33,774 nt of DNA from Planctomycetaceae bacterium (GTDB lineage Bacteria > Planctomycetota > Planctomycetia > Pirellulales > Thermoguttaceae). A model generated the notes under the pieces. It saw nothing but the letters and a program-made list of their open reading frames with translations, did no database searches and had not been told where the DNA came from. The DNA is taken from assembly GCA_031277105.1 (NCBI GenBank), contig JAISLW010000267.1:1-33774 (forward strand), written 5' to 3'. Below, in pieces: positions 7,626-15,439 of this stretch. A program made the position numbers and the translations under genes. Numbering within the stretch: position 1 is the stretch's first letter; each line of letters opens with the position of its first letter.

Positions 7626-8957
7626 TCAAATAATTTTACCTAACGTTTCGGTCAATTCAACGATCATATCGTTTGTGTGCGTTGCGAAGACGGCGATGCG
7701 TAAAGCGCCTTGCGATCCTAGTCCGGCATAACGCGGCAGATACGAGACCAAAATACCGCGATTCGATAACTCCTTTTGTATCCGCCGCATATTCATTGCC
7801 GAGCCGAGCGTCAAAATAACTACCGGTAACGGATTATCATTGACCTCTATTCCTTTTTCGCGTAATTTTCGTTTCAATAATTCGGCGTTTGCGTGTAATT
7901 TTTTTCTCAAATCGCCTTTTGCCGCAATAGATAGCGCTTTCGCAGTTGCGGCTGCGATTGGACTGGCGGGCGCGCTGGCGCAATGATAAACTGTAGTACG
8001 GTCTTTGATACGTTGGATAAAATTTTCGCTGCCTGGAATAATGCCGCCGCTGCCGCCGATAACTTTGCCAAGCGAAAAAGCCTGATAAAGATTTGTCGTT
8101 ATTTCCGGCGAATTTATCGATAAATTATCCGGCGCTGTTCCGGTTATATTATTTGTACAAAAATTAAAATCATCTATTGAGTCTTGTACGGTTCTGTTTG
8201 CGAGCGCCGGATTAATGTTGAAATATTCCAAAACGCCGAGTCCGTTTGCACCAAGCAAACCGAAGCCGTGAGCGTCGTCGATCAACAACGACGCGCCTTC
8301 GTAGTCGCTCAATAACTCAATATAATCTTGAATAGGCGCAATCGTACCCAGTAACGAAAAAACGCCGTCGGTGATGATCAAAGGGCGCTCGTGTAGTTGT
8401 AAATTTGATTCAAGTTTATCGTGTAGATCGTTTATGTTGCGGTGTAAAAATGTTATGGGACGGCAACGCGAATTGCGAATCCGTTTGACGGCGTCGAATA
8501 ATGAATAATGCGAACCTTCGTCGATAAAAATACGGTCAAATGTTCCTTCTATTGACTCAATAAGAATTTGATTAGCAACATAACCAGACGCCGTATAAAG
8601 CGAACGGTCAACGCCAAGTAATTCGTTAAGCAAACGTTCAACTTGAAATACCGGAGGCGACGTAAAAGCCGTCCGCGTCGTAGCCGTGCCAACGCCATAA
8701 CGCAACACCGCCTCGCAAGTCGCCGCAATAACTTCAGGCGACGCTTGCAACCCCAAATAACCGTTACCCGCAAAATAAAGATAAACACGACCAGAAACAG
8801 TAATCATCGAATCCGGCGGACCGTCAAAACTCAAAATATCTTCAATTTCACTCTGAATATCATTCGTAACCGAAACTGTAGGATGCAATTCCCAAGATGA
8901 AACAGTCTCACTATTATCTAATTTAACTTGACCCGTATTAAAAAAACTCTTAAACAT
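7626..8957 (-). CDS. PLP-dependent acyl-CoA:amino acid C-acyltransferase (BioF/KBL family)
   Basis: A fold-type I alpha-oxoamine synthase of 443 residues from the ATG at 8955-8957; an upstream TTG reading adds ten hydrophobic residues and is less likely. Visible family blocks are NGYLGL, the substrate region DEGSHYSLFDAVK, ITDGVFSLLGTIAP, the cofactor-binding LLIDDAHGFGLLG and the Schiff-base lysine K298 in SLGKVIGGSGG, followed by ALRIAVFATHT near the end. Such enzymes condense an amino acid with an acyl-CoA and release CO2. Candidates are 8-amino-7-oxononanoate synthase, glycine C-acetyltransferase and serine palmitoyltransferase. About 35 extra residues (NRTVQDSIDDFNFC...) lie between the DDAHG block and the lysine. 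No bio or tdh genes are nearby, so I leave the substrate open. Confidence 0.88.
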   Translation of the reverse strand: MFKSFFNTGQVKLDNSETVSSWELHPTVSVTNDIQSEIEDILSFDGPPDSMITVSGRVYLYFAGNGYLGLQASPEVIAATCEAVLRYGVGTATTRTAFTSPPVFQVERLLNELLGVDRSLYTASGYVANQILIESIEGTFDRIFIDEGSHYSLFDAVKRIRNSRCRPITFLHRNINDLHDKLESNLQLHERPLIITDGVFSLLGTIAPIQDYIELLSDYEGASLLIDDAHGFGLLGANGLGVLEYFNINPALANRTVQDSIDDFNFCTNNITGTAPDNLSINSPEITTNLYQAFSLGKVIGGSGGIIPGSENFIQRIKDRTTVYHCASAPASPIAAATAKALSIAAKGDLRKKLHANAELLKRKLREKGIEVNDNPLPVVILTLGSAMNMRRIQKELSNRGILVSYLPRYAGLGSQGALRIAVFATHTNDMIVELTETLGKII

Positions 8958-9040
8958 AATATAAAAATAAATTACAATTAACGACAAAAAGGGGGGAATA
9001 AATTTCGGAATTGTGGGATTTGATTTTTTGTAACAAAATT

Positions 9041-9142
9041 GGGCATCTCTAAAAATTCATTTGGTCAGGTATTGCGACCCAAAAAATAAACACAGCGCTG
9101 AAACGCCGCCTATCTGCAAAAAAAGAATTTTTAGATACGCCC
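9041..9142 (+). repeat. short B element, 102 bp
   Basis: Both B termini are present (GGGCATCTCTAAAAATTCAT and ...TTTTTAGATACGCCC), but most of the interior is missing. It is an internally deleted B copy and shows that the ends define the unit. It lies about 80 bp upstream of the BioF-like gene start. Confidence 0.8.
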
Positions 9143-9218
9143 AATAATATTTTTCTGTCCCCTCACAAACTCAATGCGTAAGAGTAACAATTATCCAATT
9201 CAAACGCAAGATCAATTG

Positions 9219-9330
9219 TAACCGTTCAAGAAAATTTAAACAAAAGATTTTAGAGAATAAAGTTTAGAGCGTATCGGGACAATTTTCGTAACAATAAATA
9301 TTTGTCCCGCTAGGGTAGGGTGTTAAAAAT
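9219..9330 (+). repeat. D left arm with variant interior
   Basis: Starts TAACCGTTCAAGAAAATTTA, followed by the interior also found at 2990 and 4075 (TATCGGGACAATTTTCGTAA and the GTCCCGCTAGGG motif). The right arm is absent. Confidence 0.65.
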
Positions 9331-9643
9331 GAGTCTTCAAACGGATTTTCCCAATTTTACAATTTATTTTGATAAAATATTTATTATATTATATTGCCCA
9401 AATGGTATCGACGTAAATAAAGTGTAAAAAAGAGGTTAAATTTACTTATTTTTGTAACTATACAGTAGAATATTTATTAACCTAACCTCATTGTAACCTA
9501 ATTTTTCTTTACAAAACAACCTCAGTAGAAAATGACAACTCCTCACTTTGATCCGATGTATTGGTCAATTTTTTTGAAGGAAGAGACAACTGCACATATT
9601 AACGCTGGAAGAGTATTGCTATCCGGATTACAGTAATAATTAT
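9331..9643. other. AT-rich intergenic stretch, no supported gene
   Basis: About 310 bp without a recognisable gene or repeat. A 34-codon plus-strand reading frame at 9532-9636 (MTTPHFDPMYWSIFLKEE...) has no ribosome site and no recognised relatives; it could be a decayed fragment. Confidence 0.4.
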
Positions 9644-9746
9644 TATACTGCTCGTACTTGAGTTTGCGTTTACATTCGCCTGCCTAGATTTCGGACGGCA
9701 GGCTTTGACGCTTTTAAATCAATGAATTTCAAGTACGAACTGTATA
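9644..9746 (+). repeat. A element inside an IS630-like transposase remnant
   Basis: Full-length A copy (TATACTGCTCGTACTTGAGT to TTCAAGTACGAACTGTATA). It abuts the transposase coding fragment exactly where its reading frame stops making sense, at an ATATA target. Confidence 0.88.
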
Positions 9747-9747
9747 T

Positions 9748-9915
9748 ATTGCCCAATTCATTACAATACGCTAATAATTCCTTACTACAACAATAGCCTG
9801 CATTGTCCAAAATTACATGAATCATTTTAGCATTCGGATGACTTCTCGCCAACCTTTTTATCAACCGTTTCATCGACGCGGCGTTAATAGAATCCGTAAA
9901 ATCTACCTTGACGCT
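9748..9915 (-). pseudogene. IS630-like transposase fragment
   Basis: About 56 codons read on the minus strand as SVKVDFTDSINAASMKRLIK, a short linker, then MIHVILDNAGYCCSKELLAY and CNELGNI. The VILDNAGY block with the preceding helix is the region around the second catalytic Asp of the IS630/Tc1-mariner DDE transposases (pattern hvilDNa..H.s). The sequence is cut by element A at its 3' side and by element C at its 5' side. No further transposase coding sequence can be found beyond either, so this is a dead remnant. Elements A and C carry TA-flanked ends of the kind IS630 transposases use, so a relative of this enzyme may have moved them; that link is inferred. Confidence 0.75.
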
Positions 9916-10029
9916 ATATTATTCACAGTTTAAAATATGTTTTTTAATTTGATTTTTTGTAACGATAATTACAATTAGCGTTACAAAAAATAAAATTAAA
10001 AACCGTAATTTAAAGTGCGAAAAGTATAT
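9916..10029. repeat. small C element (palindromic)
   Basis: Two arms of about 50 bp that are inverted copies of each other: ATTATTCACAGTTTAAAATA at the left and AATTTAAAGTGCGAAAAGTA at the right, both passing through TTTGTAACG/CGTTACAAA, with a 13-base centre. The arms match the right end of the larger C element at 30461. It interrupts the transposase fragment. Confidence 0.75.
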
Positions 10030-10129
10030 CAATTAAGTTTGTTGATTATTAGCGGGTTAAAATTCATTGCTATTTTGGAATCTCTCGATTGGTACAAAAA
10101 AATATAATTTAAAAATTATCACCTGTTCC

Positions 10130-10167
10130 TTAAAACTCTGCTCGCTAAAATTTCATGAACGGTGCAA
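10130..10167 (+). repeat. D right terminus
   Basis: An isolated D end (CTCGCTAAAATTTCATGAAC, then GGT) about 19 bp from the stop codon of the minus-strand nuclease-methyltransferase gene. The rest of 10030-10129 shows nothing recognisable. Confidence 0.55.
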
Positions 10168-10186
10168 CACTTGGATGTTAGCGATA

Positions 10187-12415
10187 TTACAAGAACAAAT
10201 TTTGTTGTCCTGTTTGTTTGAGTTGCCAGCAATCGTTGCCGACGTGTTCGGCGATGTCTTCCAAAACGTTTAATATTGTCTGGCGTTCAGGGGTTATGCC
10301 GTTTTTCAAAAGTGGCATAATATGTAAAACAATATTGTCAAAATGTACGTTTTTGCGTTCTCTTTCCATGCGGCGTAAATAACTCGTCAGATAAAATCGA
10401 ATACGAAGTTGAATATCAATTTGCGAATGAAATTTTGTATCTTTCGGCAAACTGTATGTTTCGGTCTCTTTATTGTACTCAAAATGACTTCGCAACAACG
10501 GCGCAATATCCGAATACTCCTTCTTTAACAAATCAAGAAATCCTAATTCCAGTCCCTTGAGAATTAATTCGTCGTTAATTTGTTCCAATGTTGCGCCGTC
10601 GTTTTTAGCAATAATTCCTTCTATTGTTTGTATCACAATTTCGCTAATATTCATTCCAAGATTTGCTTGCATGATTGCTTTAGGACTGCGTACTTTTCGG
10701 AAATTTATAATTAGTTGTCCCGATAAAACCGTAAACGGATTTTGCGCCTTCTTAAAACTACTATGCCCGTTCTTTTGCGGAACTGCACCAACATATTCAA
10801 AACCGCAACTCTCCGCCGTGTTAATTATCAAATGCCAAAATTCGGGGTCTTTATGCGCAAAAACAAACGACAACCAACGATCAAATTTCAAAACACGATA
10901 CATCTCCCTAATACTTTGAGCAATCAACATATTGTATTCCTTTTTCGATTTTTCGTATTCGCCGCCTTCGATGGCTTCCAACGCATAATCTTTTTTTGTA
11001 ACCTTCAAATCCAGCCACGCAATCCACATCGTCGAAAGATCAAGATAAGGAATTTTCTTTCCATACGGCGGATCAGTATAAATGTAATCAATACTTTCAT
11101 TCTCTAAAAAAGACAAATCCGTTGCGCTTGCTTTGATAATTTTTGCATCGTCAATAGTTTTCTCATTAATTTTGTACATTATTTCCTTTTTGCCGTTAAA
11201 CACGCGTCTAAATTTATTCTCAAAAACGCTGATCGTTTCTCTTTCGGCAGGTTCCGGCGCAATACGATAACGATAATACATTACGAAATTAACGCCTCCG
11301 CCTCGCGGCATTTCGTGATAAGTTCGATTGATTACGCCGACTGTATTGTAGAACGCCAGTAATAAAGAACTACGGATATTTTTATTCTTTTGCTTTTGAA
11401 TAATCGACTTTAACAAGGCAAGTTGCGCCCGCTGTTTATCCGTAAATAGTTGATGTACCGTCGAAACGTCCGAACCTTTGGGCAATTGAAGATTTTGTGG
11501 ACTTTGGTAATTTTTCAGAACATTTTGAATTTCATTTTTTGTTTTTGGTTCGTGTTGCAAATATTCATTTTTAACAGTTTCAAATGCCAACGATAAATCA
11601 TCCAGTTTTACCGGCGTTGTCAACGATTGAACAATAAATATTGCCATCGGATTCAGATCAATGTTGATTGCCTTGCGGTCATTCATCAAGGCTTCAATTG
11701 CCGTTATGCCGCTACCGCCAAACGGATCAAGAACAACATCGCCAGGTTTACTGAAATTTTTGATATAGGCTTCGACAACATTCCATGTTTGCCGTGTAAA
11801 ATAAGCGTTACAACCAAAATGCCGTTTCACTAATTGTTTTTTTACAGGAATTTCTTCAAGCAATGGTCGGCTGCTATAATCAAACTGTTCGGCGGGAACA
11901 TAATGAGGATTTTCATAACGAGCCGTTTTGCCAATCTGAAAACTTGACGGTGAAAGATATTGGACTAATTTTTGCCAATATTGTTCGATTTCTTCCATGC
12001 GAAAAAATAGTACAGGTTTATCATTATCGTTTGTTCGGAAGAGCGAAAATTCAAGACCGTTGCAAAGGGCAAAATAATTGCTGCGAATTTCAGGATGAGC
12101 GGCGTAACTGTAAACTTGTTCAATATGCTCGCCGCTGTCAATTTTTTGATTCGGAGATTTAGCGTCTAAAACCCAAGCATAATTGTTTCCAATTTTGAGT
12201 AAATAATCAGGAACAAGATTTATTTTTCGTTTTTGACTGCCGATTTTCAAAAATGGATGCTGTAACGTTTTACTACGAACAATATTTTCAGGCTCATAAC
12301 CAAGTCCTTTGAGAATCGGCAAGATAATTTCTTCACGTACGCTATCTTCTTTGAAATCGTGATTACTGGCAATAGCCTTAAAATCGAGATTGCTAAATAA
12401 TTTAGAACTTATCAT
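10187..12415 (-). CDS. fused PD-(D/E)XK nuclease - adenine DNA methyltransferase (single-chain restriction-modification type)
   Basis: 742 residues. The N-terminal 130 residues resemble the HSDR_N type I restriction N-domain, with a possible nuclease site E29 ... D70 (LVPDYLL) ... D84-A-K86 (WVLDAKSP). The central part is an amino-methyltransferase: SAM motif I DPFGGSGIT at 230-238, and catalytic DPPY at 448-451 (TDPPYGKK), which suggests N6-adenine. About 200 residues lie between the two motifs and may include target recognition. The last 180 residues look helical (winged-helix-like) and are unassigned. One chain with nuclease, methylase and possible recognition parts recalls type IIG enzymes; an orphan methylase with a degenerate nuclease is also possible. 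No helicase or specificity subunit is nearby. Codon use looks slightly different from neighbours and fits horizontal transfer, but this was not measured. Confidence 0.85.
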   Translation of the reverse strand: MISSKLFSNLDFKAIASNHDFKEDSVREEIILPILKGLGYEPENIVRSKTLQHPFLKIGSQKRKINLVPDYLLKIGNNYAWVLDAKSPNQKIDSGEHIEQVYSYAAHPEIRSNYFALCNGLEFSLFRTNDNDKPVLFFRMEEIEQYWQKLVQYLSPSSFQIGKTARYENPHYVPAEQFDYSSRPLLEEIPVKKQLVKRHFGCNAYFTRQTWNVVEAYIKNFSKPGDVVLDPFGGSGITAIEALMNDRKAINIDLNPMAIFIVQSLTTPVKLDDLSLAFETVKNEYLQHEPKTKNEIQNVLKNYQSPQNLQLPKGSDVSTVHQLFTDKQRAQLALLKSIIQKQKNKNIRSSLLLAFYNTVGVINRTYHEMPRGGGVNFVMYYRYRIAPEPAERETISVFENKFRRVFNGKKEIMYKINEKTIDDAKIIKASATDLSFLENESIDYIYTDPPYGKKIPYLDLSTMWIAWLDLKVTKKDYALEAIEGGEYEKSKKEYNMLIAQSIREMYRVLKFDRWLSFVFAHKDPEFWHLIINTAESCGFEYVGAVPQKNGHSSFKKAQNPFTVLSGQLIINFRKVRSPKAIMQANLGMNISEIVIQTIEGIIAKNDGATLEQINDELILKGLELGFLDLLKKEYSDIAPLLRSHFEYNKETETYSLPKDTKFHSQIDIQLRIRFYLTSYLRRMERERKNVHFDNIVLHIMPLLKNGITPERQTILNVLEDIAEHVGNDCWQLKQTGQQNLFL

Positions 12416-12590
12416 AAATTTAACATGAACTTAACGGAAAAACAAAATCAGAAAATCGAATTAACAAAAAACTTTACAATTAGCATTCTAATTTTCGTAA
12501 TTAAAATTTAATTTCATTATTTTACGTTGTTGTAAATAAAATAACAAGCGATCTTTTAGCGTCAATATTAGCCGTCAATAGATTACGATA

Positions 12591-12693
12591 GGGCATCTCT
12601 AAAAATTCATTTGTCTGGTAGAAAGAATATATTCCCTATTCCCTACACCCTTATTCTCTAAAATCTGTCGCTTAAATTTTCGTGAACGGTTAC
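12591..12693 (+). repeat. B terminus fused to D right half
   Basis: A solo B end (GGGCATCTCTAAAAATTCAT, 12591-12610) runs straight into a D right half with CCCTA-type runs and the terminus CGTGAACGGTTAC ending at 12693. That is 9 bp from the stop codon of the alternative glmU gene. Confidence 0.7.
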
Positions 12694-12702
12694 AGAAATT
12701 TT

Positions 12703-13947
12703 TTACAGTGATAGAGGTTCGCTTGCTAGTTGTCTTTCGTGTTTTGTCATTTCGTATATGTCTTTTAATAATTGTACGTCGCATGGTCTTTGTATTACGC
12801 CTCGTCTTGCAAACATTCTTGCTTGCGTTTGGACTAGAGTTTCAATAGACGTTTCCGTAACTTGCCCAAACGATCTTGCATAATTTACAAAACTCGGCAC
12901 ATTCGTCGTAACAAATCCATACGCCATACTACACGCTCCAATCGTTTTGCCCGTAAAAATACTCGTGTTAATAGCTGTTTTCGCATAATCTCCAATAAAA
13001 CATCCGACAAATTGCATTCCCGTTTTTACCTTGCGGTTTGAATATTCCATTACAACCTCGCCGTATGTATTTTTCAAATCGCTATTGCAAGTTCCGGCGC
13101 CAAGATTTATCCAACTGCCCAAATAACTATGTCCCAAAAAACCATGATGCTGCTTGTTAGAATACGCCTCAATTATCGCCGCCTCCACTTCGCCGCCTAC
13201 TTTAGTCGTATGACAAAGCGTAACCGCATCCTTCAACGACGTCATCTCATTTATCCTAGAATTAGCGCCGACATAAACCGGTCCCCGAAAACAAGAACAA
13301 TGACCAACACTAACACCCGCCTCAAATATAATCGGTCCCGACCGCGTATCCGTCGCACAAAATTGTCCCAACGGCGACTCGCCGGCAACAAAAACGCCAT
13401 CGGCAACTTCACGATAATCGCCGCCGCTTATCCTGTCCGCTAAATTGTCATTCATTATCAATTGCTGAAAACGAACTATATCATGCGCATACTCCATCAT
13501 CGGAATATTTATGTCAAGTTGCGGTAAATTCATATCGGCTATTATGCCTGACAATTGCGATACGCCAAGATTACCCGCCGGCAACGGATTTTGACGATTA
13601 AAAACTGCACACGCTATACCGCGTTCGTCACTAACAACTCCAACTTGACCGCCCTCAATCATACGCCGCAACTTACACAACATAACAACATGAGGAACTA
13701 CACGCGCATTCAATACCAAAACCGTATCCAAACGCTCGCCTCTATCAATAGACCAAAGACCAGGATAATCAAAATTAACCTTAGACCGAAGATAAGGACG
13801 TACCAATACCTCAACCGACCCCGAAAAACGCATCGCCAAATCAATCAAACTATAAGAACCAACATTGATCGAAAACGCCGCCTTGCCTATCGTCGCAGGA
13901 AAAAGCTGCGACGCCAATATATCCTCAAAAATAATTATATGCATCAT
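12703..13947 (-). CDS. alternative bifunctional GlmU-type sugar nucleotidyltransferase/acyltransferase
   Basis: 414 residues, start ATG at 13945-13947 (an adjacent second ATG is possible). Residues 1-175 correspond to the NTP_transf_4 nucleotidyltransferase domain (MMHIIIFEDILASQLFPATI, LVLNARVVP). About 180-400 is a left-handed beta helix with HHGFLGHSYLGSWINLGAGT and CNSDLKNTYG at 267-296. The arrangement matches the alternative GlmU family known from Bacteroidetes and planctomycetes, thought to acetylate glucosamine-1-phosphate and couple it to UTP, giving UDP-GlcNAc. That product feeds peptidoglycan and the LpxD/LpxI pathway also present in this window. It stands alone, flanked by a D end 3' and a B-interrupted G repeat 5'. 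Confidence 0.88.
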   Translation of the reverse strand: MMHIIIFEDILASQLFPATIGKAAFSINVGSYSLIDLAMRFSGSVEVLVRPYLRSKVNFDYPGLWSIDRGERLDTVLVLNARVVPHVVMLCKLRRMIEGGQVGVVSDERGIACAVFNRQNPLPAGNLGVSQLSGIIADMNLPQLDINIPMMEYAHDIVRFQQLIMNDNLADRISGGDYREVADGVFVAGESPLGQFCATDTRSGPIIFEAGVSVGHCSCFRGPVYVGANSRINEMTSLKDAVTLCHTTKVGGEVEAAIIEAYSNKQHHGFLGHSYLGSWINLGAGTCNSDLKNTYGEVVMEYSNRKVKTGMQFVGCFIGDYAKTAINTSIFTGKTIGACSMAYGFVTTNVPSFVNYARSFGQVTETSIETLVQTQARMFARRGVIQRPCDVQLLKDIYEMTKHERQLASEPLSL

Positions 13948-13952
13948 TTTAA

Positions 13953-14424
13953 CTAATTCAGAATGCGAAATTCAGAATTAAAGATTTTTATTTCAAATTT
14001 AAAATAGGACGTCTCTAAAAATTCATTTGTTCAGGTAGGCGGCGTTTCGCCGAAACGCCGCATTATAGTTTATGATACCAATAAATTTTATTACTTGACA
14101 ACGCCTAAAACACGTCTGTTTTACACGTTATGAAGATTAAAATTTAATAATTGTTTTACGCGTATTACGACCGAAAAATTAAACACAGCGGCGAAACACC
14201 GCCTATCTTTTTACAAAAAATGAATTTTTAGAGATGCCCAATAATCTTTTTAATCCGCGTAATCGATGGCTCAATTTTTTTGTCCACAGACTATACAGAT
14301 TAGAAAGATTTTTTTAGGGATAAGTAGGACAGGAGGGACAAATTGGACAAATTGGAATGTTCGCAGATGTCTCGGTTAGGCGTTATTCCGAATTTCGCAT
14401 TCCGAAAGTCCGAATTAAAAAAAC
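13953..14424. repeat. G repeat interrupted by a B element
   Basis: The G copy starts AATTCAGAATGCGAAATTCA, is broken after AAAATA (14001-14006), and resumes at 14240 with AATAATCTTTTTAATCCGCG and the degenerate palindrome arm (TCCACAGACTATACAGATTA). The stretch at 14318-14360 looks like D interior (GGACAGGAGGGACAAATTGG). The outer right arm (CCGAATTTCGCATTCCGAAA) is the inverse of the left. No gene lies in this gap. Confidence 0.75.
14007..14239 (+). repeat. B element, 233 bp, with AATA target duplication
   Basis: Starts GGACGTCTCTAAAAATTCAT and ends ...TTTTTAGAGATGCCC. AATA is found on both sides (14003-14006 and 14240-14243). The uninterrupted G copy at about 5396-5410 has only one AATA, giving an empty site. 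The arms include self-complementary GGCGGCGTTTCGCCGAAACG. Confidence 0.9.
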
Positions 14425-15366
14425 TTATCCCTTAACTTCTATCTCATCGATCAATTCATTTGGAAATTCTGGGAAGGGCGATTTTTCTTTTTTGCTGTCT
14501 TCGGCATGAATAGAAACAATAACGATGTTGTGCAGATTTGCGAAATCTACAACGTCTTGCCGGTCAATGAAAATTGTTTTGTCCGCTTCAATCGCTAACG
14601 CTCTTGCGCCGGATTCATACATAGTCTTTAACGTCAACAATCCAAAAGTTGGCACGTCAAACCGCATATCTTGCTGCGGCTTCGCAACTTTTATAACCGT
14701 AAAACCCTTTGCCTGACTAAGCGACCCTGCACGTCTAATACACTCGTCCGTGCCTTCTATCGCCTCAACCGCCAATATCGCTTGATTACGAACACAAACA
14801 CTTTGACCTATATCAAGACGACCCATCTCTTTTGCTATCGCCCAACCAAAACAAATATCCTTCCACTCCGCCGCATTCGGTCCACGACGTGTCAACTTCT
14901 GACGTTTCACAAGCAATTCAGGTATAAGATCCGTACCCGGTAAAAGGTTAATATTATTTTCAGCAAACGCTTCAACTACCGCCGTTAAAAGCGTATCATC
15001 GCGCAAATCTTTCTTACGCGTTACAAACATCGGAAGAAATTTACGTATCGTATAAAAATCAGGTAATTGACGCCACACAAAATAAGGATGCAAAAGCAAC
15101 TTCTTATTAATTTTCCCCGCCATCGTACCGCACGTCAAACCGTGATTGTGAAAAAAACGAAAAGCCGTTTGCAACTTGCCAAGACCAAGCGGAGCAAAAA
15201 CATCACATATATCACGCAATACTACATCAGCATGATTCGATACGCCAAGACAATAAACCTCAACCCCGCGCTGCTTCAACGCCTCCGCAAGATACACAGG
15301 ATAACGCCCCCAACCCGCTATAAGACCAACACGACTCAAATCTCTACCAATTAATAACTCGACCAT
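14425..15366 (-). CDS. lpxI: UDP-2,3-diacylglucosamine pyrophosphatase LpxI
   Basis: Cleaves UDP-2,3-diacylglucosamine to lipid X and UMP in lipid A synthesis; the enzyme used by bacteria that lack LpxH. The 313 residues match the LpxI (DUF1009) family. N-terminal GLIAGWGRYP at 14-23 begins the first domain. The conserved C-terminal blocks EAIEGTDECIRRAG (201-214) and KVAKPQQDMRFDVPTFGL (226-243) contain the acidic metal-binding residues. The ATG at 15364-15366 has no strong ribosome site. It is separate from lpxD (9 kb away) and from alternative glmU (477 bp downstream, split by repeats), so the pathway genes are dispersed. Confidence 0.95.
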   Translation of the reverse strand: MVELLIGRDLSRVGLIAGWGRYPVYLAEALKQRGVEVYCLGVSNHADVVLRDICDVFAPLGLGKLQTAFRFFHNHGLTCGTMAGKINKKLLLHPYFVWRQLPDFYTIRKFLPMFVTRKKDLRDDTLLTAVVEAFAENNINLLPGTDLIPELLVKRQKLTRRGPNAAEWKDICFGWAIAKEMGRLDIGQSVCVRNQAILAVEAIEGTDECIRRAGSLSQAKGFTVIKVAKPQQDMRFDVPTFGLLTLKTMYESGARALAIEADKTIFIDRQDVVDFANLHNIVIVSIHAEDSKKEKSPFPEFPNELIDEIEVKG

Positions 15367-15408
15367 TTTTCAAAACAAAAATTCAAAACAAACTCACAAT
15401 GAAATTTC

Positions 15409-15428
15409 ATAACCGTTCACGAAATTTT
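15409..15428 (-). repeat. D terminus, reverse orientation
   Basis: ATAACCGTTCACGAAATTTT, 11 bp from the kinase stop codon. Unlike the other gene-end D termini, it points the opposite way. The 73-bp gap to lpxI has nothing else recognisable. Confidence 0.5.
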
Positions 15429-15439
15429 CTATTGCGACG

